Made by a program: the position numbers and the translations under genes. From Sulfuritalea sp. (GTDB lineage: Bacteria; Pseudomonadota; Gammaproteobacteria; Burkholderiales; Rhodocyclaceae), in assembly GCA_022842325.1 (NCBI GenBank), contig JALHPU010000021.1, positions 1 through 64,000 of the forward strand: DNA of 64,000 bases, read 5' to 3'. The notes below the pieces were generated by a model. The model ran no database searches. It worked only from the letters and a program-made list of their open reading frames with translations, and was not told the DNA's origin. Position 1 is the first letter of the stretch; each line of letters opens with the position of its first letter. Positions 34,853-43,407 of this stretch are shown piece by piece.

Positions 34853-35155
34853 TCAGTCGTCGTCGCCAAGCTCCGGGTTCCACCCGAGCACCTTGGCTCT
34901 TGCGATCGCTTCCTCGTAGATTCTGGTGTGGCGCGCGCGCAGTTCCGGCGGCAGACGGCTGGGCAGGTGGGCGTAGGGCTCCCACGCCAGCACGACTCTC
35001 TCATACAGGCTTTGCATCTGGCTTGCCGACCAGCCGGCGCAAGTCTCGGTCTCGGGCAGCAGACCGAACATCCAGGCATCCCGGACGATCCGACCAAGGT
35101 GGCTCATGCCGCCGTGGGTGTCGTCGCGCAGGCCAACGTAATTGATGTCCGGCAT
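34853..35155 (-). CDS. Unknown protein downstream of cbbO
   Basis: A 100-residue soluble protein (MPDINYVGLRDDTHGGMSHLG) with a Trp-rich middle (EPYAHLPSRLPPELRARH) and an acidic end. It starts seven bases after the cbbO stop on the same strand, so it belongs to the cbbQ-cbbO transcript. No domain is recognised. The tight linkage suggests a role with the RuBisCO activase, which is inference. Confidence 0.65.
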   Translation of the reverse strand: MPDINYVGLRDDTHGGMSHLGRIVRDAWMFGLLPETETCAGWSASQMQSLYERVVLAWEPYAHLPSRLPPELRARHTRIYEEAIARAKVLGWNPELGDDD

Positions 35156-35162
35156 GCAATTC

Positions 35163-37505
35163 CTATCTGGTCAGGCCTGCATAGAGCAGGGGCAACTTCT
35201 CGGGCAGGCGCTCGACGTGGTCCACCACCATGTAATTCTTCTGGCCGAAGATGCGGGAAACGTACTGGTCGGCGCGCGGATCGAGGCTCATGCAGTAGGT
35301 GACGATACCACTCTTTGCGGCTTCCTCGACTGCCTTCTTGGTGTCGGAGCGCAGGTATTGCGGATCGCGCACGTCTACGTCGGCGGGCTCGCCGTCGGTG
35401 ATGACGATCAACAGCTTCTTCGCCGAATGTTGCAGATTCAGGTGGTGTCCAGCGTGGCGTATGGCCGCGCCCATGCGCGTGGAAAGTTGGCCGCTCATGC
35501 CCGCCAGTTTGGCCTTCGGAACCTCGTCCCAGTGCTGGTCGAAATCCTTGAAGCGGTAGTACTCGACGTCGTGGCGCCCGTCGGAGCAGAAGCCATGAAT
35601 CGCGAACGGGTCGCCGACCTTGTTGATCGCGTCGGCCAGCAGCACGCAGGCTTGCTGGGTCAGTTCGCGCACCGAGTATTCCTGGTCCTGCACTTTTTCG
35701 TTGGTCGATTCCGACAGGTCGAGCAGGACGAGGATCGAGAAGTCGCGGGTTTTCCTCACGCTGCGCATCATGATGCGCGGATCGGGCTGGTTGCCCAGGC
35801 GGATGTCGGTAAGGCTGGCGATCGCCGCATTGATGTCGATTTCGTCGCCGTCCTCGAGCCTGCGGATGCGCTGTACGCCCTGCGGCTGCATCGCGTCGAG
35901 CAGGAACTTCATGCGATGGATTTCGCGTTTGTACTGCGTGGTGATGGCGTCGATGATCTGCAGGTCGCCCGACTTGGGACGCTTTTCCAGCACGGTCGCC
36001 CAGGCCGGACGTTCGAGCTGGATCTGGTAGTCCCACTCGGAATAGTGGAAGGGGTCGGACACGGGTTCCTTGCCTTCCAGTTCGTTGAAGCTCTTGCCCA
36101 TGTCTTCGTAGGGGAACAGTTCCGTGTCAAGCACCCAGATTTCCTCGGCGTCGTCGCCGGCGTTTTCGACGTCGACCTCGTTGGCCATCTCGATCGCGCT
36201 GACATATTTCCGCACCTGCTTGATGGAGTCGTAGCCGGCGTTGGCGGCCTTGTTGAAATCGAACTCCTCGAATTCCCAGAAATAGCGGTTGTCGTCGCGG
36301 TAGGGCGCCGTCAGCAGGTCGGTGCGCGGATTGAAGGCGATTTTCTTCTGGCTCAGGCTGTGCGCGAGCTGGACGCCGATCTCCCAGGAGGTGTGGTTGT
36401 TGTCCAACTTGTCTTGCGCGAGCGCGAACAGCGCGCGGGCCTCAAGAATCCACGGATCCTTGTCTTCATAGCTGTCATCGAGCAGGGCGCGCGCCAGGCG
36501 GTCGAGATAACCGCCGACGCTGGTCTTCATCTCGGGCGTGGCCGTGTGCAGCCTGCTCCAGATCTGCTTCAGCCCCGGGAAGCGCCGGATGGAGAGAGTT
36601 TCCACCCGCGCATCTTCAATCACGCCGATGACTGCCATCTGCATCGGATTGAGCGCCTCGGCGGAAATCGGATATTTCGTCTCGACCACGTGCGCGGCGC
36701 AATGCGCGGCCGTGGCGCGATAAAGCTCCAGCCCGGATACCGGCCCGCGGCCTTCCGGCGTGAAATCGTCGAAGGCGTCCGGCAGATGCAGCAGGTAGTC
36801 CTCGATATAGGGCCGGTACCCTTCGCGGCTTTCGAAATCGCCCGAGGTGGGGCGCATGAAGAAATCGCGCGCCCACAGCGCGCGCAGGTACATGTTGATG
36901 CGACGCTGCACGTCCACCAGCAGAGTGCCCTTGCGCTCCTTCTGCAGCATCGCCAGCGATTCCCTGGAATCGAGGCTGAAATACTTGATCTGCTCTTCGT
37001 AATTGGTGCGGTGGGCGTGGGCGCCCCACAAGGCCCAGCGGCGCAAGCCGCCCAGGGTGAGCTGCTGGAACAGCACTTCCAGCTTCTCCAGCATCGGGCG
37101 CACGCCGCGCGGCGCCTGCGAAATCAGGGTGTTGATGAATTGCAGGTAATTGAGGAACAGCTGCGCGTCGCCCAGGCGGTTGGCGGCGGTGGCCGAAGTG
37201 GCAAGCAGCAGTTCGATCACCGCGCCGGAGGTTCTGGAGGCCAAGGACAGCGCAGCGGTGGCGAGGTCGCCGACCACGTCCTCGCCGACCTCCTTGGCCA
37301 CCTGCGGCGCCTCCACAATCCATGCCTCAACCAGCGAGTCGCCCTTGCCGAGTCCGCGGATCGCGGACGCGCCCTTAAGGTAGTTGTCCAGCCCGCGTGG
37401 CGAGAACACCTTCGTGGCATCGTGCCAGTTGGCTTTGAGGGCCGCCTGGCTGTGCGGCGACAGGTCCTGCAGAAGTTCGGCGTAGTCAGCGAGATTGATC
37501 GACAT
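35163..37505 (-). CDS. cbbO: CbbO, von Willebrand A adaptor of RuBisCO activase
   Basis: Partner of CbbQ in the activase that remodels inhibited RuBisCO; CbbO binds RuBisCO and the CbbQ ring. It is 780 residues. A long N-terminal helical region is followed by an acidic linker (EVDVENAGDDAEEIW) and a C-terminal vWA domain with the metal-site motif LDLSEST around residue 590 and ITDGEPADVDVRD near 710. It follows cbbQ by 66 bases. The family is clear from sequence and neighbourhood. Confidence 0.93.
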   Translation of the reverse strand: MSINLADYAELLQDLSPHSQAALKANWHDATKVFSPRGLDNYLKGASAIRGLGKGDSLVEAWIVEAPQVAKEVGEDVVGDLATAALSLASRTSGAVIELLLATSATAANRLGDAQLFLNYLQFINTLISQAPRGVRPMLEKLEVLFQQLTLGGLRRWALWGAHAHRTNYEEQIKYFSLDSRESLAMLQKERKGTLLVDVQRRINMYLRALWARDFFMRPTSGDFESREGYRPYIEDYLLHLPDAFDDFTPEGRGPVSGLELYRATAAHCAAHVVETKYPISAEALNPMQMAVIGVIEDARVETLSIRRFPGLKQIWSRLHTATPEMKTSVGGYLDRLARALLDDSYEDKDPWILEARALFALAQDKLDNNHTSWEIGVQLAHSLSQKKIAFNPRTDLLTAPYRDDNRYFWEFEEFDFNKAANAGYDSIKQVRKYVSAIEMANEVDVENAGDDAEEIWVLDTELFPYEDMGKSFNELEGKEPVSDPFHYSEWDYQIQLERPAWATVLEKRPKSGDLQIIDAITTQYKREIHRMKFLLDAMQPQGVQRIRRLEDGDEIDINAAIASLTDIRLGNQPDPRIMMRSVRKTRDFSILVLLDLSESTNEKVQDQEYSVRELTQQACVLLADAINKVGDPFAIHGFCSDGRHDVEYYRFKDFDQHWDEVPKAKLAGMSGQLSTRMGAAIRHAGHHLNLQHSAKKLLIVITDGEPADVDVRDPQYLRSDTKKAVEEAAKSGIVTYCMSLDPRADQYVSRIFGQKNYMVVDHVERLPEKLPLLYAGLTR

Positions 37506-37571
37506 GGTTCACCTCGGATCGTCGGGCGGGCACGGTAGCGCCAGCCCGCTGTTGCTCGATGCCCGCATCGC

Positions 37572-38375
37572 TCAGAAGAAGGTGCTTACCGCGGCGTCCA
37601 GCGCATCGCGCATGTCGGGGTCATCGGTGATCGGGCGCACCAGCGCTACGCGGCAGGCGGCCGCGGGCGCGACCCCCTTGGCGATCAGGCTGCCCGCGTA
37701 AATCAGCATGCGGGTGGAGAGACCTTCGTCGAGCCCGTGGCCCTTGAGGTTGCGCGAACGCTCGGCGATCGACACCAGCTTGGCCGCCGCTTCGGCGGAA
37801 ACACCGGATTCGTGCATGACGATTTCGGTTTCGATTGCGTGCTCGGGATAGGTGAAGTCGAGAGCACCAAAACGCTGTTTGGTGGACTGCTTCAAGTCCT
37901 TCATCAGCGACTGGTAGCCGGGATTGTAGGAAATCACTATCTGGAAATCGGGGTGGGCGTGGACCAGTTCGCCCTTTTTTTCCAGCGGCAGCACGCGGCG
38001 GTTATCGGTCAGCGGGTGGATCACCACGGTGGTGTCCTGGCGTGCTTCGACCACTTCGTCGAGATAGACGATGGCACCGTGACGGGCGCCGATGGCCAGC
38101 GGGCCATCCTGCCATTCGGTTCCCTTGGCGGAGAGCAGGAAGCGGCCAACCAGATCAGAGGCGGTCATGTCCTCGTTGCACGCCACGGTGATCAGCGGCC
38201 TGCCCAGCTTGTGCGCCATGTATTCGACGAAGCGCGTCTTGCCGCAGCCGGTGGGGCCCTTGAGCATCATCGGCATGCGCACGGAGTAGGCGGCCTCGAA
38301 CAATTCCACTTCGTCGGCGACGGCACGATAGTAGGGTTCCTGGGTGATGCGGTACTGGTCAACGATGCTGCTCAT
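37572..38375 (-). CDS. cbbQ: CbbQ, AAA+ ATPase of RuBisCO activase
   Basis: MoxR-type AAA+ motor that drives removal of inhibitory sugar phosphates from RuBisCO. ATG 38375 with AAGGAG upstream gives 267 residues, the family length. The Walker A GPTGCGKT is at residues 40-47, Walker B IVYLDEV follows, and the sensor is in the [10 protein letters not shown] segment. It lies downstream of cbbS but behind a strong terminator at 38480-38516, so its level is probably lower than that of RuBisCO. Confidence 0.95.
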   Translation of the reverse strand: MSSIVDQYRITQEPYYRAVADEVELFEAAYSVRMPMMLKGPTGCGKTRFVEYMAHKLGRPLITVACNEDMTASDLVGRFLLSAKGTEWQDGPLAIGARHGAIVYLDEVVEARQDTTVVIHPLTDNRRVLPLEKKGELVHAHPDFQIVISYNPGYQSLMKDLKQSTKQRFGALDFTYPEHAIETEIVMHESGVSAEAAAKLVSIAERSRNLKGHGLDEGLSTRMLIYAGSLIAKGVAPAAACRVALVRPITDDPDMRDALDAAVSTFF

Positions 38376-38479
38376 GAGAGACTCCTTGCTGAGAACGCGG
38401 ATTTGTCCACGAATGGCGCGTGCATCCATGCCCGCGCCATTAGTTGCCAAACCCGGCCGGCAACCCCATGCCGGCAATC

Positions 38480-38516
38480 AAAAAGCCCCCGCCGCGCTGG
38501 CAAGCGCGGCGGGGGC
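38480..38516 (-). terminator. Strong intrinsic terminator between cbbS and cbbQ
   Basis: A perfect 14-bp stem (38485-38498 with 38503-38516) and 4-base loop, followed on the minus strand by five T residues. It would stop most cbbLS transcripts, with read-through feeding cbbQ and cbbO. Confidence 0.9.
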
Positions 38517-38540
38517 CGGTACTGCCAACCGCCGCGGGAC

Positions 38541-38897
38541 TTAAACCGTCTTGCCGCGGAAGATCACCATGGCCGCACCTTGCGACTGCTTGAAGTTGTC
38601 GTAGCCGACCAGGCGCACATGGTTGTTGGGGTTGGCCTTGTGGCAGGCTTCGGCTTCGGCAAGTACGTGATCCACATCGGTTTCGCCGAACATCGGCAGC
38701 TTCCACATGTACCAGTAGGAATCCATCAGGTACTCGGGCTCGATGTGTTCGATGGCCGGGTTCCATCCCTTCCTTACCAGGTACTCGACCTGCTTCTTGA
38801 TGGCGGCAGCGTCCATCGCGGGCAGGTAGGAGAAGGTCTCGAATTTCCGGCTGGCGGGGTCGGAGAGTCGGGAGTTGTAATCCATCACTTCAGACAT
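38541..38897 (-). CDS. cbbS: RuBisCO small subunit, form I
   Basis: Caps the L8 core of form I RuBisCO. It is 118 residues. The proteobacterial form IA pattern [33 protein letters not shown] and [12 protein letters not shown] is complete. It follows cbbL after an 82-base gap that contains a hairpin (38926-38955) and is followed by a terminator. AAGGAAATGAAATG precedes the ATG as ribosome site. Confidence 0.97.
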   Translation of the reverse strand: MSEVMDYNSRLSDPASRKFETFSYLPAMDAAAIKKQVEYLVRKGWNPAIEHIEPEYLMDSYWYMWKLPMFGETDVDHVLAEAEACHKANPNNHVRLVGYDNFKQSQGAAMVIFRGKTV

Positions 38898-38925
38898 TTC
38901 ATTTCCTTTCGAATTGGTTTCTGGA

Positions 38926-38955
38926 TCCCGGATCGCGCCTGCGGCGCGTCCGGGA
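38926..38955. repeat. Hairpin between cbbL and cbbS
   Basis: CCCGGA-CGCGCC paired with GGCGCG-TCCGGG, one bulged base and a 3-base loop. It has no T-run, so it is more like a REP-type palindrome or RNA processing/stability element than a terminator. Confidence 0.65.
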
Positions 38956-38979
38956 TGACATCGCGGTGGCGCCGCAATG

Positions 38980-40401
38980 TCACTTGTGGGCGACGTCCAG
39001 CTTGTCGACGGTGTCGAACTCGAACTTGATCTCTTTCCAGGTTTCCATGGCGATCCTCAGTTCGGGCGAATGCTTGGCGGCTTCGGTCAGGACGGCCTTG
39101 CCTTCCTTCTCGACGGCGACGCCGCGGTTCCGCGCTTCGACGCAGGCTTCCAGCGCGACGCGGTTTGCGGCGGCGCCGGCGGCGTTGCCCCAGGGGTGGC
39201 CGAGCGTGCCGCCACCGAACTGCAACACCGAGTCGTCACCGAAGATGGTCACCAGCGCGGGCATGTGCCAGACGTGGATGCCGCCGGAAGCGACCGGCAT
39301 CACGCCGGGCATCGAGCCGAAGTCCTGGTCGAACATGATGCCGCGACTGCGATCCTCCTTGATGAACTTGTCGCGCATGAGGTCGATCCAGCCCAGCGTC
39401 GCTTCGCGGTCGCCTTCCAGTTTTCCGACGACGGTGCCCGAGTGCAGGTGGTCGCCGCCCGACAGACGCAGCACCTTGGTCAGGACGCGGAAGTGGATGC
39501 CGTGGTGCGGGTTGCGGTCGAGCACGGCGTGCATGGCGCGGTGGATGTGCAGCAGCATGCCGTTTTTGCGGCACCAGTTGGCCAGGCCGGTGTTGGCCGT
39601 GAGGCCGCCGGTCAGGTAGTCGTGCATGATGATCGGGGCGCCGATTTCTTTCGCGTATTCGGCGCGCTCGTACATCATCTCAGGAGTTGGAGCCGTGACG
39701 TTCAAATAGTGGCCCTTGCGTTCGCCGGTTTCACGCTGCGCCTTCTCGGTGGCTTCCTGCACGAAGTCGAAGCGCTGGCGCCAGCGCATGAAGGGTTGGC
39801 TATTGACGTTCTCGTCGTCCTTGGTGAAGTCGAGGCCGCCGCGCAGGCACTCATACACGGCGCGGCCGTAGTTTTTGGCGGACAGTCCCAGCTTGGGCTT
39901 GATGGTGCAGCCCAGCAGGGGACGGCCGTACTTGTTCATGATGTCGCGCTCGACCTGGATGCCCAGGGGCGGACCGCCGCAGGTCTTGACGTAGGCGATG
40001 GGGAAGCGCACGTCTTCCAGGCGCAGGGCGCGCAACGCCTTGAAGCCGAACACGTTGCCGACCAGCGAGGTCAGCACGTTAACCATGGAGCCTTCCTCGA
40101 ACAGGTCGATCGGGTAGGCCACGAAGGCGTAGAAGCAGGTGTCGTCGCCGGGCACGTCTTCGATGCGATAGGCGCGACCCTTGTAATAGTCCAGGTCGGT
40201 CAGCAGGTCGGTCCACACCGTGGTCCAGGTGCCGGTCGATGACTCGGCGGCCACCGCGGCGGCGACTTCCTCACGCGACACGCCAGGCTGCGGGGTGACC
40301 TTGAAACAAGCCAGGAGGTCGGTATCCAGAGGGGTGTACTCCGGGGTCCAGTAGGTTTGCCGGTACTCTTTCACGCCGGCGTTGTAGGTCTTAACAGCCA
40401 T
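38980..40401 (-). CDS. cbbL: RuBisCO large subunit, form I (IA-like)
   Basis: Carboxylates ribulose 1,5-bisphosphate. ATG 40401 behind GGAGGA gives 473 residues, the exact form IA length; the open frame extends 23 codons further but into the promoter. Catalytic parts are intact: TIKPKLGLS, the carbamylation region [10 protein letters not shown], the loop-6 lysine in [11 protein letters not shown] and [10 protein letters not shown]. Association with cbbQ and cbbO marks the form IAq type. CbbR-like sites lie 87-123 bases upstream. Confidence 0.97.
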   Translation of the reverse strand: MAVKTYNAGVKEYRQTYWTPEYTPLDTDLLACFKVTPQPGVSREEVAAAVAAESSTGTWTTVWTDLLTDLDYYKGRAYRIEDVPGDDTCFYAFVAYPIDLFEEGSMVNVLTSLVGNVFGFKALRALRLEDVRFPIAYVKTCGGPPLGIQVERDIMNKYGRPLLGCTIKPKLGLSAKNYGRAVYECLRGGLDFTKDDENVNSQPFMRWRQRFDFVQEATEKAQRETGERKGHYLNVTAPTPEMMYERAEYAKEIGAPIIMHDYLTGGLTANTGLANWCRKNGMLLHIHRAMHAVLDRNPHHGIHFRVLTKVLRLSGGDHLHSGTVVGKLEGDREATLGWIDLMRDKFIKEDRSRGIMFDQDFGSMPGVMPVASGGIHVWHMPALVTIFGDDSVLQFGGGTLGHPWGNAAGAAANRVALEACVEARNRGVAVEKEGKAVLTEAAKHSPELRIAMETWKEIKFEFDTVDKLDVAHK

Positions 40402-40486
40402 GTGTTCCTCCAGTAGATTGGATAGGGATGTCCTCAAAAACTTGTTCGGTGCTGCCTGAGGTAGCAGCATGATGCAGAAAATTAAC

Positions 40487-40492
40487 TATCAA
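40487..40492 (-). promoter_or_regulatory. Possible -35 element of cbbL
   Basis: TTGATA on the minus strand, five of six matches to TTGACA, overlaps the promoter-proximal half-site of the CbbR operator, as expected for a LysR-activated promoter. No good -10 follows at 16-18 bases, consistent with dependence on an activator. Confidence 0.35.
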
Positions 40493-40524
40493 TAACATTC
40501 ACTTCTTCTAATCCAGACGATAAG
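40488..40524 (-). promoter_or_regulatory. Composite CbbR-type operator upstream of cbbL
   Basis: Minus strand: CTTAT-N7-ATTAG (40508-40524), then AAGAAGTGAATG, then a degenerate third half-site (TTGAT, 40488-40492). It is in the same orientation as the fbp copy, with AGAARAAGTGAATG conserved at one ambiguous position. Confidence 0.7.
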
Positions 40525-40531
40525 GTAGGGC

Positions 40532-41263
40532 TTATTGTTGGCCGGTCGCCAGTGCGCCACGCCGTTCATGCAATTGTCGCAACTGCCGCAGGTTCGTGTC
40601 GGCCAGATCCGGCAGCACGTCCAGCGCTCCAGAGAAATTCTCGCCGCGCGTGTATTGCGCCTCGGTGATCAGCGTCGGCAGGCCGGCGCCGAGCGCCGAG
40701 CGCAAGCCGTTGAACGAGTCCTCGATCGCCAGGCACTCGCTCGCCGGGAGCCCAAGCCTGTGCAGCACCCAGAAATAGATATCGGATGCCGGCTTTTTCT
40801 TCTCGACCACGTCGCCGGCGCCGATCACCTCGAACCACCCTTCGGCGTCTGCCGCCAGGGATGCGTGCAACAGAGCCGTCACATTGTCGTGCGAGGTGGT
40901 GGTGGCGATGGCCAGCCTGATGCCTGCCGCCCGCGCCTCCTCGATCAATCGAGCAACACCCGGTCGTAGCGGCAGGCCGCCGCGACCGACGATCTCCACG
41001 TAGCGTTTGCTCTTGTCCTGATGCAGCCGCTGCACGAGCCCAGCGAATTCCGCCTGATCGAGGAGTGCCGGGTGAAAGCGCTGGCAGAAGTGACGAATCC
41101 GCTCTTTGCCGCCGGTGACGGCAAGCAGTTCACCGTAAAGCTCATGGGTCCAGTGCCAGTCCAGCCCCGCGGCGCGAAATGCCTCGTTGAAGGCCACGCG
41201 GTGAGCATCGCGCTCGGTTTCGGCCAGCGTGCCGTCGACGTCAAATATCAGGGCTTTCAACAT
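40532..41263 (-). CDS. cbbY: CbbY-like HAD phosphatase
   Basis: Haloacid dehalogenase-type phosphatase; CbbY of Rhodobacter destroys xylulose 1,5-bisphosphate, an inhibitory by-product of RuBisCO. ATG 41263 starts MLKALIFDVDGTLAETE with the nucleophile Asp motif DVDGT and gives 243 residues; ATG 41275 and TTG 41284 are in frame upstream. IATTTSHDN and EDSFNGLRSALGAG are the other HAD motifs. Its place between cbbR and cbbL supports the CbbY role. Confidence 0.88.
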   Translation of the reverse strand: MLKALIFDVDGTLAETERDAHRVAFNEAFRAAGLDWHWTHELYGELLAVTGGKERIRHFCQRFHPALLDQAEFAGLVQRLHQDKSKRYVEIVGRGGLPLRPGVARLIEEARAAGIRLAIATTTSHDNVTALLHASLAADAEGWFEVIGAGDVVEKKKPASDIYFWVLHRLGLPASECLAIEDSFNGLRSALGAGLPTLITEAQYTRGENFSGALDVLPDLADTNLRQLRQLHERRGALATGQQ

Positions 41264-41288
41264 GGAAAGCAGCATAGCCTCCAATCAT

Positions 41289-41327
41289 CCATAAGCAAAA
41301 GTCATTCTTTCTTATGGCAGTGATAAG
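41289..41327. promoter_or_regulatory. Composite CbbR-type operator between cbbY and cbbR
   Basis: Third copy: CTTAT-N7-ATAAG (41311-41327) plus CCATAAG at 41289-41295, with the half-sites spaced exactly as at fbp. It overlaps the likely cbbR promoter region and abuts the cbbY start, so autoregulation of cbbR is the simplest role. Confidence 0.7.
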
Positions 41328-41381
41328 ATATTCGAAACTTCGCAATGCAATGCAACCGGTTCGGGAAGCCCGCACTCACCC

Positions 41382-42326
41382 ATGAAAAACGTCACCTTGC
41401 GTCAGCTCAAAATATTCGAGGCGGTAGCACGTCATCTGTCTTTTTCGCGCGCCGCCGAGGAACTGCACCTGACCCAGCCTGCGGTATCGATGCAGGTGCA
41501 GGCGCTGGAGGATCAGGCGGGACTGCCGCTGACCGAACAGGCTGGCAAGAAGGTGCGCCTCACCGCCGCCGGCGAAGAAATCGCGGGTCAGGCGCGACGC
41601 ATCGCCGAACAACTGCGCGAGGCCGGCGAAGCCTTGGCCGCGCTGAAGGGCGTCGAGGCCGGCCATCTGAAGATCGGGGTGGTCAGCACCGCAAAATACT
41701 TCGCGCCGTCCCTCCTTGCCGAATTTCGGCGCCGGCACCCTGGCGTCGAATTGCAGCTGACGGTCAACAACCGCGGCAGCATCGTGCGCCATCTTGCCGA
41801 AAACGATATCGACCTGGCCATCATGGGTACGCCGCCGAGCGAGTTCGAAACCGTGGCGAAGATCTTCGCCGAACACCCGCTGGTGTTCATCGCTGCCCCC
41901 GACCACCCGCTGGCGGGCAAGAAGCGCATCGAGCCGCAGAGGCTCGCAGAAGAAACCCTGCTGATCCGCGAACCCGGCTCGGGCACCCGCGGCGCACTCG
42001 AGCGATTCCTCGAACTCCATCACGTCACGGCTGGCGCGCGCATGGAACTGGGCAGCAACGAAACCATCAAGCAGGCCGTGATGGCAGGCCTCGGGCTGTC
42101 TTTCATATCGGAGCACACCATCGGACTGGAGCGTTCGGTCGGCCGTCTGGTCAGGCTCAACGTCACCGGCAGCCCGCTGATACGCCATTGGCGCCTGATC
42201 TATCGCACCGACAAACGCCTGATGCCGGCGGCCACCGCCTTCGTTCAATTCATGGACAGCGAAGGTTCGCGCCTGATCGAGGCCCAGGTCGGCAAGCAGG
42301 CGCCGAGCGCCGCAACCGGGCGCTGA
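41382..42326 (+). CDS. cbbR: LysR-type regulator CbbR
   Basis: Activator of CBB operons responding to metabolites such as RuBP, phosphoenolpyruvate or NADPH in relatives. It is 314 residues. The N-terminal winged helix-turn-helix (LRQLKIFEAVARHLSFSRAA, then HLTQPAVSMQVQALE) is followed by a periplasmic-binding-protein-like sensor with GHLKIGVVSTAKYF. It is divergent from cbbY and cbbL and is flanked by a composite operator. Position and similarity make CbbR clear. Confidence 0.93.
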   Translation: MKNVTLRQLKIFEAVARHLSFSRAAEELHLTQPAVSMQVQALEDQAGLPLTEQAGKKVRLTAAGEEIAGQARRIAEQLREAGEALAALKGVEAGHLKIGVVSTAKYFAPSLLAEFRRRHPGVELQLTVNNRGSIVRHLAENDIDLAIMGTPPSEFETVAKIFAEHPLVFIAAPDHPLAGKKRIEPQRLAEETLLIREPGSGTRGALERFLELHHVTAGARMELGSNETIKQAVMAGLGLSFISEHTIGLERSVGRLVRLNVTGSPLIRHWRLIYRTDKRLMPAATAFVQFMDSEGSRLIEAQVGKQAPSAATGR

Positions 42327-42340
42327 GCGGAACCCGTCGC

Positions 42341-42835
42341 CTATCTGGCTGGAACTCTCCACAGCGTCGCCGTTACACCCAGCTTGGTGACGAAGGCCTT
42401 GACGTAGTAGTTGCCAACGGTGATGCGCTTGCCGCCGCCGGGAAGCGCGCTCATGAAAATGTCGGCAATCTCATCCTCCGACAGGCTGGTGGCGCCGGCC
42501 GAGTGCCAGACCCGGACGTGGTTGCAGTCATCGCGATCGATCAACAGGGCCTTGTCGTGCTTCGCTTCAGGCAGGCTGATCATAGCGCCTTCGCCGCTCT
42601 CATAGACGCGGGCAGGGCCGGCGCTGGTCGGCACTACAGCGCCGCCCCCGGGTCGGGCCGTAACCTCGAGCTCCATGATCTCGTCATCGGTCAGCTGGCT
42701 TTCCCCTTCGGTATGCCAGACCGTAAAGCCGCCGCCCGCTCGCAGCTGAATCAACAAGACATTGTCCGCCGCACTTGCCGCCCCCACGATCAGCAGAAGC
42801 GCGAGGAACAGCGCGGCCTTCAAGGCTTCTTCCAT
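42341..42835 (-). CDS. Secreted protein with two internal repeats, function unknown
   Basis: A 164-residue protein with a signal peptide (KAALFLALLLIVGAASA, cleavage near residue 23). The mature part holds two copies of a unit of about 40 residues: LLIQLRAGG...VWHTEG...LTDDEI...ARPGGG and LLIDRDDCN...VWHSAG...LSEDEI...ALPGGG. The duplicated WH and DEI and PGGG positions suggest a repeat fold. A single Cys is present. Its start overlaps the end of the redoxin gene by 16 bases, so the two are probably made together. The family is not recognised. Confidence 0.7.
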   Translation of the reverse strand: MEEALKAALFLALLLIVGAASAADNVLLIQLRAGGGFTVWHTEGESQLTDDEIMELEVTARPGGGAVVPTSAGPARVYESGEGAMISLPEAKHDKALLIDRDDCNHVRVWHSAGATSLSEDEIADIFMSALPGGGKRITVGNYYVKAFVTKLGVTATLWRVPAR

Positions 42836-43377
42836 TTGATCGAGCAGCCGATGCCTGCTGTCTGCTGCGCGGGGCCCCGCCCGGTCAAGGCGACTTGCTG
42901 CATGGCCTCAAACAACTCGCGACGTACGCCTTCGGGGGCGGTTTCCTTGCGCGATTCGTCGAGCCTGCCGCGGTACTGCAGTTCCAGCTGAGCGTTGTAG
43001 CCGAAGAAATCCGGGGTACACACGGCGCCATAGGCTTTCGCCACCGCCTGCGACTCATCCAGCACATAGGGAAAGGGAAACTCCAGTTCGCGCGCGATCC
43101 TCACCATGTTGTCCCACGAATCCTCGGGGTAATCGGCCGCGTCGTTGCTCATGATGGCGATGCTGCCGACTCCGTGCGCCGCCAACTCCCGCGTATCGCG
43201 CACGATGCGGTGGATCACCGCCTTGACATAGGGGCAGTGATTGCAGATGAACATCACCAGCAATCCTTTCGTGCCGCGGGAACTGGCGAGGCTATGTCGC
43301 TTGCCGTCGATGCCCGGCAAATCGAAATCAATGGCCGGACGACCGAAGTCGCAAACCGGTGGAGAAAGGCTGACCAT
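42820..43377 (-). CDS. Thioredoxin-like AhpC/TSA-family redoxin
   Basis: A 185-residue thioredoxin-fold protein with FICNHCPYVKA, a Cys-Asn-His-Cys pair in the active-site position, then SNDAADYPEDSW and AVCTPDFFGY (a third Cys before the cis-proline). This subgroup is often called redoxin or thiol-disulfide oxidoreductase. No signal peptide is visible, so it is likely cytoplasmic. It is divergent from rsmE by 30 bases. The substrate is unknown. Confidence 0.8.
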   Translation of the reverse strand: MVSLSPPVCDFGRPAIDFDLPGIDGKRHSLASSRGTKGLLVMFICNHCPYVKAVIHRIVRDTRELAAHGVGSIAIMSNDAADYPEDSWDNMVRIARELEFPFPYVLDESQAVAKAYGAVCTPDFFGYNAQLELQYRGRLDESRKETAPEGVRRELFEAMQQVALTGRGPAQQTAGIGCSIKWKKP

Positions 43378-43407
43378 GCGTTACATCCCATATTTGACGA
43401 TAATTGA

